Assembly: GCA_001790575.1 (NCBI GenBank) | Contig: MGCV01000018.1 | Span: 1-50,468, forward strand | DNA from: Candidatus Saccharibacteria bacterium RIFCSPHIGHO2_12_FULL_47_17 | GTDB taxonomy: Bacteria > Patescibacteriota > Saccharimonadia > Saccharimonadales > UBA10212 | DNA: 50,468 nt | Direction: 5' to 3' | Shown here: positions 28,560-37,040 of the stretch, piece after piece | Layout: the number at the start of each line of letters is the position of its first letter | Numbering within the stretch: the stretch's first letter is position 1 | Position numbers and translations under genes: made by a program | Notes under the pieces: generated by a model | Database searches by the model: none | Told to the model about the DNA's origin: nothing | Seen by the model: only the letters and a program-made list of their open reading frames with translations

Positions 28560-29921
28560 ATGGGTAAGACGCAGATTAGCGAACCACAAAGCTCTGATGC
28601 TGAAGCTAGCTTGCTTGGCGGTTTGATAATTGATAGTGATGCCTTTATTAAAATTGCCGACTCGCTTAAAGACGAGGATTTTTTTAACGAGCAGCATAGA
28701 CGGATTTTTAGTTCGATGCGAAAATTATTTGATAAACACCGACCAATAGATATCCTCACTCTATCTGAACAGTTAAAAAGTAGCGGTGAACTTGAAGACG
28801 TTGGTGGGGCTGGCTATTTGACGGAGTTAACCAATTTTGTGCCAACCGCTTCGCATGTTGAACACTACGCTGAAATCATAGCCGAAAAGTCAATTCGCCG
28901 CCGCTTGATCGAGGCTTCAGAGAAAATTGCAGAAATTGGTCAGCAAGAAGGTAAAGGTTTACAAGAACTAATTGAAGAGGCTGAAGCTCGGCTGTTTGAA
29001 GTCAGCCAGCGTAGCGTTAAACAGGATATAACCTCTTTAGAATCGATTTTAGGCGAGAGCTTTGATCGCCTAGATGACTTGCATCGCCACAAAGGACGGA
29101 TCAGAGGCCTGCCAACTGGTCTGCGTGATCTGGATAAATTACTAGCCGGCTTGCAACGGTCTGACTTGGATGTTATCGCCGCCCGTCCTTCAATGGGTAA
29201 AACTGCACTGATGCTTAATATAGCACTCAATATTGCCACCAAAACCGAGCAGGGAACCGTGTTGTACTTCTCTTTAGAGATGAGTAAGGAGCAACTGGTA
29301 GATAGACTACTGGCAGCTGAAGCTGGTGTTGATGCCTGGAAACTACGGACCGGCGATGGTTTAACAGATGCAGATTTTGAGAAGCTAAGTTCAGCTATGG
29401 GCGCCTTGGCCGAAGCGCCGATCTTTATTGATGATACTTCAGGTATTACCGTTACCGATCTTCGAACTAAGGCTCGACGCCTACATCATCAGCACCCGCT
29501 GGCTGTAATTATGGTTGATTACCTTCAGCTGATGAGCGGCGGCTCACGCTTTGCAACAGTCGCCAACCGCGTTCAGGAGATTTCTGAGATCAGCCGCAGC
29601 CTGAAAATCCTGGCTCGTGAGCTTAACCTGCCGGTGGTAGCTGCCAGCCAGCTCAGCCGGTCGGTCGAAAGTCGCTCTCCCCAAATACCACAGTTGGCTG
29701 ACCTGCGTGAATCCGGCTCAATTGAACAAGATGCTGATATAGTCATCTTTTTGTATCGTGAAGAGTACTACAATCCGGACACTGAACGTCAAAACATTAT
29801 GGATCTAATGGTCAAAAAACACCGCAATGGCCCGGTTGATAATCTGGAAGTTTACTTCGACCGAGTTAGGCAACAGATTCGCGATCTTGATACAAGACAC
29901 GAAGAACCCTTCGAAACATAA
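28560..29921 (+). CDS. dnaB: Replicative DNA helicase DnaB
   Basis: Hexameric helicase of the replication fork; 453 residues. The N-terminal domain begins SSDAEASLLGGLIIDSDAF; the RecA-like domain has Walker A ARPSMGKTA at 208-216, VIMVDYLQLM (Walker B), SRSLKILARELNLPVVAASQLSR and LRESGSIEQDADIVIFLYR. It starts 2 nt after dnaX; the two replication genes are probably one transcript. It ends where repeat family 2, copy A, begins. Confidence 0.96.
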   Translation: MGKTQISEPQSSDAEASLLGGLIIDSDAFIKIADSLKDEDFFNEQHRRIFSSMRKLFDKHRPIDILTLSEQLKSSGELEDVGGAGYLTELTNFVPTASHVEHYAEIIAEKSIRRRLIEASEKIAEIGQQEGKGLQELIEEAEARLFEVSQRSVKQDITSLESILGESFDRLDDLHRHKGRIRGLPTGLRDLDKLLAGLQRSDLDVIAARPSMGKTALMLNIALNIATKTEQGTVLYFSLEMSKEQLVDRLLAAEAGVDAWKLRTGDGLTDADFEKLSSAMGALAEAPIFIDDTSGITVTDLRTKARRLHHQHPLAVIMVDYLQLMSGGSRFATVANRVQEISEISRSLKILARELNLPVVAASQLSRSVESRSPQIPQLADLRESGSIEQDADIVIFLYREEYYNPDTERQNIMDLMVKKHRNGPVDNLEVYFDRVRQQIRDLDTRHEEPFET

Positions 29922-30042
29922 CACATCCACACTTGGCTCATCGCTGCGTCAGTAACTGCAGTACTCCTTCTCTGTATGTCACTATACAGTTCAGTCCGTT
30001 TCTCGTTGCTTCCTTGTGCTGCATCCAAGTCTGAACGTGTGC
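29922..30042 (+). repeat. Structured repeat family 2, copy A
   Basis: Starts directly after the dnaB TAA with CACA and ends GTGTGC. It aligns over ~110 nt with copy B (31264-31432): shared words include GCGTCAG, TCGTTGCTTCCT and CTGCATCCAAGT. ACTTGG/CCAAGT and CACA/TGTG can close the structure, and CTGTAT/ATACAG forms an inner hairpin. Indels between copies are not multiples of three. Unrelated to the bridging elements. Confidence 0.8.
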
Positions 30043-30075
30043 AATACAATAGATATCCTTTGATATAGTAATATC

Positions 30076-31263
30076 ATGCTTAATCGCTTAAGGTGGCTAA
30101 CGGCGAGACTTAATTTTAAAGTTATTCTGTTTTCGATCATTGGAATTGGCCTTTACTATCTTTTATATATATGGCGACTTGGTTCTCTGACGCCAGGCTT
30201 AAGCCCAGTTGAGGCTGCCGCGGCAGCTGACAGTACCACAATAGATCAAATTGTAGATAACCCTCTTTACGCGCCACATAAGATTGTCCAATTTGGCTTG
30301 CAATCTGTGCTTGGTATCTCTCCATTAAGTCTGCGCCTAGCCTCCGCAATATTTATCGTTATATTTATTGTCTACTTCTATCTCTTGGTCATTAAGTGGT
30401 TCGGTAAATTAATTGGCCTGACTGCCACGGTTTTACTGGCCTCACTGCCTTGGACAATTATTATAGCGCGCGACGCTACTCCATCAGTCCTCCTGCTGGC
30501 GCCGATTGCTGTTTTCGGCAGTTATTATTGGTTAGCTAGAACTTCGAAGCGAATTACTTTGGCCTGGTTGTTACTGTCTGTAGTTGTCGGCCTGAGCCTG
30601 TATATACCAGGTATGCTTTGGATTATATTGGTGGCCTCCTTAGTAGGTCGTAAGCTTATTTGGTTTAATCTCAAACGCATCAACAAATTTGTTTTAACCT
30701 TAAGTATTTTATTATTTCTTCTAGTAGGAACGCCGCTAGCTTACGGCATCTGGTATAACCCCGATTTACTAAAACAGATCGCTCTAATCCCTAATGACTG
30801 GCCCTCGCTATTAGATTTTGTCAAAAACACTGGTTGGTCCTTGGCGGCCTTTTTTTTACGAGCCCGTGAACACTTTCAATATCTAATTGGTACAATACCC
30901 ATCCTGAGTGTATTGATATCGGTTATGGTTCTATTCGGTGTCTATGCTATGAATGTTTCGGCTCGCCAGAAGCTGCTTCTGATGGCTAGCCTAGCTGCAT
31001 TTAGCATAGTTACGGCTGGACTAAACGATAGCTTAATTTATCTGACATTGGCCTTGCCAGCACTGGTTGTTATCGCAGCTGCCGGACTGCGTTTTTTATT
31101 TCTGGAGTGGCAGAGTATTTTTCCCCGCAATCCGATCCCCAAGAATTTTGCTTATCTGTTAATATTGTCGCTGGCTCTGATTCACATTATTTACGGTGCT
31201 AGCTACGGCTTGGCGGCATGGCCAAATACACCTGAAACTCGATCGGTTTACATGATAAAATAA
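30076..31263 (+). CDS. Polytopic membrane protein, GT-C-like
   Basis: 395 residues with about 9-10 hydrophobic segments. The layout (a membrane segment, then a loop GSLTPGLSPVEAAAAADS, then paired helices) resembles GT-C glycosyltransferases of the PMT/ArnT group, but the usual Asp-Glu in that loop is not clear (S-P-V-E). It may be a divergent or inactive member. Flanked on both sides by repeat family 2. Leaderless start: TATAGT 6 nt before the ATG. Confidence 0.6.
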   Translation: MLNRLRWLTARLNFKVILFSIIGIGLYYLLYIWRLGSLTPGLSPVEAAAAADSTTIDQIVDNPLYAPHKIVQFGLQSVLGISPLSLRLASAIFIVIFIVYFYLLVIKWFGKLIGLTATVLLASLPWTIIIARDATPSVLLLAPIAVFGSYYWLARTSKRITLAWLLLSVVVGLSLYIPGMLWIILVASLVGRKLIWFNLKRINKFVLTLSILLFLLVGTPLAYGIWYNPDLLKQIALIPNDWPSLLDFVKNTGWSLAAFFLRAREHFQYLIGTIPILSVLISVMVLFGVYAMNVSARQKLLLMASLAAFSIVTAGLNDSLIYLTLALPALVVIAAAGLRFLFLEWQSIFPRNPIPKNFAYLLILSLALIHIIYGASYGLAAWPNTPETRSVYMIK

Positions 31264-31432
31264 CACACCATTTGCACCGTGCTTCATCAAGCCGAGCAAA
31301 GCTCGCCTTGCATAAAGCGCTCTTGGCACATTGTGGCGTCAGCTGCCTGCGGTATTCGCTCAATCTATGTCTGTATACGGTTCGCTCATCCTCGTTGCTT
31401 CCTAGCACTGCATCCAAGTGCAAATCGTGTGC
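31264..31432 (+). repeat. Structured repeat family 2, copy B
   Basis: Follows the membrane gene's TAA at once. CACACCATTTGCAC at the start pairs with GTGCAAATCGTGTG at the end (13 of 14 positions). Compared with copy A it has an extra ~45 nt near its 5' end that includes a hairpin CAAGCCGAGC/GCTCGCCTTG. It precedes ybaB. Confidence 0.8.
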
Positions 31433-31466
31433 TAAACTTTAAATTGATAAAGACAGAGGAGTTATT

Positions 31467-31760
31467 GTGACTAGATTTGATCAGGCCAAGTTACTTATGA
31501 AGGCCCGTAAACTTCAGAAGGAGTTGCAAAAGGAAATTATTACGATTGAAAAGGGTGATGGAGCGGTCCGCGTCGAAATTAGTGGTGAGCAAAAAATAAA
31601 GAAAATTCGCATCGATCCGCAGGTTGTTGATTTGGATGATATTAGCCAGCTGGAGATGTGGTTGGAGGAAGCTGTTAAAGAGGCTATTTCTAGGAGCCAG
31701 CAACTGGCAGCCGAAAAAATGAAGCCCATGATGGGAGCGCTAAGTAACCTTGGACTCTAA
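31467..31760 (+). CDS. YbaB/EbfC nucleoid-associated protein
   Basis: 97 residues. QAKLLMKARKLQKELQKEIIT forms the N-terminal helix and EISGEQKIKKIRIDPQVVD the beta hairpin typical of YbaB. Dimeric DNA-binding protein, usually next to recR as here. Starts with GTG, AGAGGAG 7 nt upstream. Confidence 0.9.
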   Translation: MTRFDQAKLLMKARKLQKELQKEIITIEKGDGAVRVEISGEQKIKKIRIDPQVVDLDDISQLEMWLEEAVKEAISRSQQLAAEKMKPMMGALSNLGL

Positions 31761-31769
31761 ATTAAGGCC

Positions 31770-32378
31770 ATGAAGAGGGTAATTCCTCAGCCGCTAGCCA
31801 ATCTAATCGAGGCTATTGGCCAGCTGCCAGGCGTCGGGCCCCGCACGGCCGAGCGTTATGCCTACTGGCTGCTACGAGCCGATCCGTCTAGATCGACCTT
31901 GCTGGCTAAGACAATCAAAGATCTCCACACCTCGGTTAGTTACTGTCCGAAAACCTTTGCCTTAATCGAGGCTGGCCAAAAAATAAGTCCACTTTATACC
32001 GACCCCAAACGTGATAAGCAAGTTGTGGCCGTTGTAGCTGATCCTTTCGACATCGTAGCCCTTGAAAAAACCGGCACTTTTTTTGGTACCTACCATGTGC
32101 TCGGCGGTCTAGTCTCACCGATTGAAGGCATTGGCCCAGACCAACTTCGGATTAAAGAACTGCTTGTTCGACTAGATGAAGACAAGGTCAAGGAACTAAT
32201 TTTGGCTACTAATGCCAGTGTAGAAGGTGAAAGCACGGCTTTACTGATTACTCAAGAAGTTGGTAAGCGCAAACTTAAAATTACCCGTTTGGCCCGCGGG
32301 CTACCGGTTGGTTTAGATTTAGAATACGCCGATCAAATAACTCTAACTAGAGCTTTGGAAGGCCGCCAAATTGTCTAG
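31770..32378 (+). CDS. recR: Recombination protein RecR, zinc-finger-free
   Basis: 202 residues. Helix-hairpin-helix LPGVGPRTAERYAYWLL at 19-35, Toprim domain VVAVVADPFDIVALEKTGTFFGTYHVLGG and a Walker-B-like end. The zinc finger between them (normally C-x2-C...C-x2-C) is reduced to one Cys (C59, SYCPKTFAL...). RecR loads RecA in the RecFOR pathway. It follows ybaB by 9 nt. Confidence 0.93.
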   Translation: MKRVIPQPLANLIEAIGQLPGVGPRTAERYAYWLLRADPSRSTLLAKTIKDLHTSVSYCPKTFALIEAGQKISPLYTDPKRDKQVVAVVADPFDIVALEKTGTFFGTYHVLGGLVSPIEGIGPDQLRIKELLVRLDEDKVKELILATNASVEGESTALLITQEVGKRKLKITRLARGLPVGLDLEYADQITLTRALEGRQIV

Positions 32379-32440
32379 GAACAAGAAGGTTGGAAGTTTC
32401 AAGTTTAGATATTAGAGCTCAGAGCTTATACTTCTAATGT

Positions 32441-33463
32441 ATGTCTAAAGAAGTAGATCAGATTCGCAAAATTATCGATCCAGCAGACCACATCGTGATT
32501 ATTCAAGCCGATAACCCTGATGCTGACAGTCTGGCCAGTTCTTTGGCGCTAGAGGACATATTGACAGATCAAGGCAAGCAAGTAAGCCTTTATTGCGGCG
32601 TCGATCTACCAACCTATCTACATTATCTACCAGGTTGGGGGAGAGTTGTCAGTAAACTGCCAAAACAATTCGACGCAGGGATTATTGTCGATACCGCCAG
32701 CCAAAAACTGCTGGAACAACTTGACAGGCAAGGCGCCAAAGGCTGGTTGGCTAGCCGACCGGTAGTGGTGCTGGATCATCATTCAACTGAACCTGATATC
32801 AACTTTGCCAAAATCATTTACCGGCCACCGGCAGTCGCAACCGGTGAGATTATTTATGAACTGGCTCAGAGCTTTGGCTGGCAACTTAGTAAAGAAGCTA
32901 TGGATTTGATCGCGGTGGCTATTTTAAGCGACAGCTTAGGGCTAATGAGCGCCGCCACTTCCGCCCGCTCAATCCAAATTATCGCCGAACTGGTCGAGCA
33001 GGGTGTCAACTTGCCTGAGTTGGAAAGTGCTAGGCGTGAAACGTTGCGCCGCGAGGCCGAACTAATTCACTATAAGGGGGAGCTATTGAAGCGAGTTGAG
33101 TTCCATGACAACGAGCGGATCGCGACCGTTACTATCCCGTGGGAAGAAATCGAAAAATACAGTCCACTTTATAACCCGCCAATGCTGGTATTAGATGATA
33201 TGCGCCTGGCCAAAAACACCGAGGTGGCTATTTGTTTTAAGCTTTACAAGGATGGTAAAGTAACGGCCAAAATCCGTAGCAATTATGGCTATGGGGTGGC
33301 TGATAAATTAGCTGAGCATTTCGGCGGCGGTGGGCACCCGTTAGCCAGCGGTTTTAAAGTCACCGACGGACGGTCATATGAAGATATTAAAAAGGAGGCA
33401 ATCTCGGTCGCCAGTGTGTTATTAGATAAAGTTGAGAAAGAAAAAGCCGGTGAGACTATTTAA
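32441..33463 (+). CDS. DHH-family phosphoesterase (NrnA-like), paralogue 2
   Basis: 340 residues. DNPDADS at 24-30, VDTAS, VVLDHHS with the DHH motif near 113, and C-terminal GGGGHPLASGF. Same fold as the protein at 17037, but the two differ clearly; one may process nano-RNA and the other another substrate. TATACT ends 8 nt before the ATG and no ribosome-binding site is visible, so it is probably leaderless. It overlaps the cysS start by 14 nt. Confidence 0.88.
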   Translation: MSKEVDQIRKIIDPADHIVIIQADNPDADSLASSLALEDILTDQGKQVSLYCGVDLPTYLHYLPGWGRVVSKLPKQFDAGIIVDTASQKLLEQLDRQGAKGWLASRPVVVLDHHSTEPDINFAKIIYRPPAVATGEIIYELAQSFGWQLSKEAMDLIAVAILSDSLGLMSAATSARSIQIIAELVEQGVNLPELESARRETLRREAELIHYKGELLKRVEFHDNERIATVTIPWEEIEKYSPLYNPPMLVLDDMRLAKNTEVAICFKLYKDGKVTAKIRSNYGYGVADKLAEHFGGGGHPLASGFKVTDGRSYEDIKKEAISVASVLLDKVEKEKAGETI

Positions 33464-34808
33464 CAGCCTGACCAGAAAAGTAGAAGATTATAAGCCAATC
33501 AAGTCTGGGAAGACATCTATTTATACCTGCGGTCCAACAGTCTATGATCATGTCCATATTGGCAACTTGCGAACATATGTTTTTGAAGATACGCTGCGAC
33601 GAGTTCTAAAAGCCGGCGGCTATCAAGTTAATCACGTCATGAACATCACCGATATTGAAGACAAAATCTTCGCTCGAGCCAATGAAACCAATCAAGACTT
33701 CAAGACTTTGACCGCTAAATACGAAAAAATATTCTTCGAAGACATCGCCAAGACAGGTATAGATCTGCACGAATCTAAACTGATTCGGGCCAGTGAAGCG
33801 ATTACCGATATGCAGGAACTGATACGTCAGATTCCCAATAAGTATATTGTGGATGATGGCATCTATTTTGACATTGGTAACGATAAAGATTATGGACGGT
33901 TTGTGACACTTGACCGCCGTCACGAGCACCACCGAATTAACAACGATGAGTATGATAAAGAGCAAGTGGCTGACTTTGCCCTCTGGAAAGCTAAAAAGCC
34001 AAGCGAACCCAGCTGGGACTTCAAGATCGATGGCAGGAATATCGAGGGCCGGCCGGGCTGGCACATTGAGTGTTCGGCCATGTCGGTTAAGTATCTAGGT
34101 CAACCATTCGATATCCATACCGGCGGAGTCGATTTAATGTTTCCGCATCACGAAAATGAAATCGCCCAAAGCCGGGCGGCCACTGGCAAGAAGTTGGCTA
34201 ATTTTTTCGTCCACGCTGAACACCTCTTAGTTGACGGACGCAAGATGAGCAAAAGCTTCGGTAACTTTTTGACACTTGAGAACATTGAAGCTAAAAAGTT
34301 TGAGCCAATGGCCTTGCGCTTATTGTTTCTGCAAGCCCACTACCGTAGCCAACTGAATTTTGCATGGGAGTCGTTATCGGCAGCCCAAGCATTCCTGCAA
34401 CGACTGCGTTCATGGGCAGATTTAGTTCTACAGCCAAAGCTTGGCCATAAAAGAACCGCAAGCATAAATTATCAGAGCGCCTTAAAAGTTATTAAGCATT
34501 CTCTAAGTGAGGACTTAAACACCCCTAAAGCATTATCTATGTTATCTCTTTTAACCATTGATGCAGAAGCTTATGGCGTAGATGTTAAGAAGTTAAAACC
34601 CTTGCTTGCTGAAATCGACGATCTTATTGGCCTTGATCTTTCAAAACGAAAAGATATCACACCAGAGCAAAAACAACTTATTTTGCAACGAGAAGAGGCT
34701 AGAACTTCAAAGGACTGGTCTAAAGCTGATCAGATGCGACATCAGTTGAAAAAGCAGGGGATAGAGCTAAACGATACTGATCTCGGACCGATTTGGTACC
34801 GAGCTTAA
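33450..34808 (+). CDS. cysS: Cysteinyl-tRNA synthetase
   Basis: 452 residues from the GTG at 33450, which gives MRLFNSLTRKVEDYKPI, the family start; a TTG six codons earlier is less likely. Zinc ligands are kept: C27 in YTCGPTVYD, the Cys of WHIECSAMS, and His/Glu in MFPHHENEIAQ. HIGN is at 36-39 and KMSKS in GRKMSKSFGN. The C-terminal part is typical. The 3' end overlaps the convergent permease gene by 4 nt. Confidence 0.95.
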   Translation: MRLFNSLTRKVEDYKPIKSGKTSIYTCGPTVYDHVHIGNLRTYVFEDTLRRVLKAGGYQVNHVMNITDIEDKIFARANETNQDFKTLTAKYEKIFFEDIAKTGIDLHESKLIRASEAITDMQELIRQIPNKYIVDDGIYFDIGNDKDYGRFVTLDRRHEHHRINNDEYDKEQVADFALWKAKKPSEPSWDFKIDGRNIEGRPGWHIECSAMSVKYLGQPFDIHTGGVDLMFPHHENEIAQSRAATGKKLANFFVHAEHLLVDGRKMSKSFGNFLTLENIEAKKFEPMALRLLFLQAHYRSQLNFAWESLSAAQAFLQRLRSWADLVLQPKLGHKRTASINYQSALKVIKHSLSEDLNTPKALSMLSLLTIDAEAYGVDVKKLKPLLAEIDDLIGLDLSKRKDITPEQKQLILQREEARTSKDWSKADQMRHQLKKQGIELNDTDLGPIWYRA

Positions 34809-35881
34809 CTGCCAACTACCTGACGCCGCCGCCTGAGGTAATCTTCAATTAAAATCTTAACCGCGCTGGCAGCCGGGATGGCCACAATGGCACCTAAAAT
34901 TCCGCCAAAACCAACACCTATAAGAGCAGCGATAAAGACTGTCAATGGCGTCAGTTCGTTCAGCCGCGATTGAATGTATGGTTGGAAAGTGTGATTTTCG
35001 ATAAAGAAATAAATCATAAAGTAGACCGCCATAACGATCGCCAAAGTAAATGAATTGAGTAGACTAACTAAAACTACTATGGCAGCCGCTAGCGGATTAC
35101 CAAACAGTGGGATGATACCAAAAACCGCCACGATACCTGCTAACGCCACAGCATTACTTGGTACATCCAAAACCTGGCCGGTAATGCCCAGCGCCAAAAA
35201 GGCAAATGCACCAGCCACGGCCGCTAAAATGACCTGGCCATTAACAAACCCGGTAACTGATCGGTACATTCTTAGTGCTAGGTTATGCTGATGTAGGCGT
35301 TTTCTTTCTGGCAAAGCTTTGAAGTATGCCTCTACCCAAGCCGGACCTTCCACCAACATCATAAAAGTCAGCACTAAGACCGCCAAAAATGAGACTATGG
35401 CTACTACTACCCGTTTACCGGTATCCAGAATTTTGGTGCCAAAGCCGCTGTAACTTTTGGCAAAATCTTTCGAGGCCTCACTAAGTTTTTCGTCTAGGTC
35501 ATAGCGTTTAATAGTCCGAGCCAGGCTGCTGTCTTGGCTTTGAAAGTTCTCAACTTTTTGAGGCACATCTCTAATAAAATCGCGCGTCTGTGAAACTAAT
35601 GGTGGAATCACTAGTGTAAAAAAGGCCACCAAAAAGGCCACCACCAAAAGATAGGCTATGGCCGTAGCTCGGACTCGGCTCTTAACATGCAGGCGTCGGC
35701 GGATGTAGCTGACGACTGGGTTGAGGGCTAGCGCCAAAAAAATGGCCGCTGCTATTAAGGTTAAGACGTGGCTGATTTGTCCGATAAATTGATAAGCCAA
35801 AACGGCAGCGGCTATCCAAAGAATCGCCCGAATAATAGTACGGTTGGTGACTACAACCGTTATTTTTCTCGGCCCTTCCAT
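34805..35881 (-). CDS. AI-2E / PerM-family membrane protein
   Basis: 358 residues with about eight membrane segments. GIVAVFGIIPLFGNPLAAAIVVLVSLLNSF and IENHTFQPYIQSRLNELTPLTVFIAALIGVGFGGILGAIVAIPA are the family core. Members export autoinducer-2 or ions; the substrate is unknown. The ATG at 35881 lies 4 nt after the upstream glycosyltransferase stop; a TTG 36 nt earlier overlaps that gene. It is the last gene of the minus-strand operon. Confidence 0.85.
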   Translation of the reverse strand: MEGPRKITVVVTNRTIIRAILWIAAAVLAYQFIGQISHVLTLIAAAIFLALALNPVVSYIRRRLHVKSRVRATAIAYLLVVAFLVAFFTLVIPPLVSQTRDFIRDVPQKVENFQSQDSSLARTIKRYDLDEKLSEASKDFAKSYSGFGTKILDTGKRVVVAIVSFLAVLVLTFMMLVEGPAWVEAYFKALPERKRLHQHNLALRMYRSVTGFVNGQVILAAVAGAFAFLALGITGQVLDVPSNAVALAGIVAVFGIIPLFGNPLAAAIVVLVSLLNSFTLAIVMAVYFMIYFFIENHTFQPYIQSRLNELTPLTVFIAALIGVGFGGILGAIVAIPAASAVKILIEDYLRRRRQVVGS

Positions 35882-35885
35882 TGGC

Positions 35886-37040
35886 TTAATTATGCCTTTT
35901 CTTGGTTCGCTTGGCAATTGCCTGACGGTAGATATCTAACAATCGAGGTCCAACCGTTGATACATCATATTTGGCTATTTCCTGACTTTGCCACTCGTGC
36001 AACTGCTTTGCTAAATCTTCATCTTCAAGAAGTAGCTGCAGGCGTTTAGCAAAATTTTTGGTATCTTTCGGATTAATAAGCAGCTCTGACCGAGCTCCAA
36101 GCACACTTCTGTAACCTTGGTTATAGCCACCCAGGACTACGCCACTACCAGCAGCCATGGCCTCGATTAGGACGATGCCAAAACTTTCTCCGTATAAAGA
36201 TGGAAAGCAAGCTACTTGCGCTTCGGCTAACAGTCTTGGTTTGTCAGCCTCATTAATAAAGCCTAAGAAAGAAACCTTGTTTTCAAGCCCGTGGGCTTTG
36301 ACGAACTTCTCTAGCTTGGATCTAAGTGGTCCATCGCCGGCTATAGTTAAATGGACTCGCGAATCATCCTGGCTTAATAGGGCAAAAGCCTTTAATAATT
36401 GTAGCGGACCTTTGCGTCTTACTAGACGGCCGAGGAAGACGATATGCTTGGTCTTATTGCCCAATTTTGAAGTAGCCTTTTTGTAGCTAGCTAGATCAAT
36501 AGTGTTTGGTAAAATCTTGGATTGTTTTTTAAAAGCGCTTTGAGCGTAAGCCTGGGCAGCCGAACTGACACTCAACAGATCATCAAGCCGATGTAAACTT
36601 TTGCCATAAATAGTTTTGAGCAATTTTGATCCGGCACTTGCCAGCCGATGCGCTGGATAGACATGAACTGTGCCAACAAGGGCTGTCTGTGGCCCAATGG
36701 CACTAATTACCAGTTGCGCCATAAAAGGTGAATAAGGAAATTGGACATGTACGACATCAAAATTTTGTTCTTTAAAAAGCCGTTTTATGGTTTTGAGCCT
36801 TGGCAGCAAGGCCATGGACAAGCGATTGCCGCTCCATCTGACTTTTAGATTTTTGGAAAGGGAGTAGACCTTACCGCCGGACCATGAATTCAGGTTCGAC
36901 TCACCAACCAGGTATGTGACCCGGTGACCGTTTTGAGATAGCCAGGTGCCAATTGTCTTAACGTACTGAGCCACACCGTCAGTGGTATCAAGACTGTCGT
37001 CGTAGAGCAAGGCGACGTCTAATTTGCCAGAAGCGGACAT
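35886..37040 (-). CDS. Glycosyltransferase family 4 (second)
   Basis: About 384 residues. GT-B fold: N-terminal ALLYDDSLDTTDGVAQYV and VVHVQFPYSPFMAQL, C-terminal IVFLGRLVRRKGPLQLLKAF, then PSLYGESFGIVLIEAMAAG with the E-x7-E motif. These retaining transferases use nucleotide or lipid sugars. ATG at 37040 (MSASGKLD) is preferred because GGAGG lies 11 nt upstream; earlier ATGs at 37049 and 37058 are possible. It overlaps the first GT by ~50 nt. Confidence 0.85.
   Translation of the reverse strand: MSASGKLDVALLYDDSLDTTDGVAQYVKTIGTWLSQNGHRVTYLVGESNLNSWSGGKVYSLSKNLKVRWSGNRLSMALLPRLKTIKRLFKEQNFDVVHVQFPYSPFMAQLVISAIGPQTALVGTVHVYPAHRLASAGSKLLKTIYGKSLHRLDDLLSVSSAAQAYAQSAFKKQSKILPNTIDLASYKKATSKLGNKTKHIVFLGRLVRRKGPLQLLKAFALLSQDDSRVHLTIAGDGPLRSKLEKFVKAHGLENKVSFLGFINEADKPRLLAEAQVACFPSLYGESFGIVLIEAMAAGSGVVLGGYNQGYRSVLGARSELLINPKDTKNFAKRLQLLLEDEDLAKQLHEWQSQEIAKYDVSTVGPRLLDIYRQAIAKRTKKRHN

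Noticed and set aside
31199-31423. Minus-strand ORFs in repeat family 2 (also 29852-30049) with similar peptide pieces
   Set aside because: The similarity follows from the DNA repeat, the frames shift between the copies, and no start site is supported.
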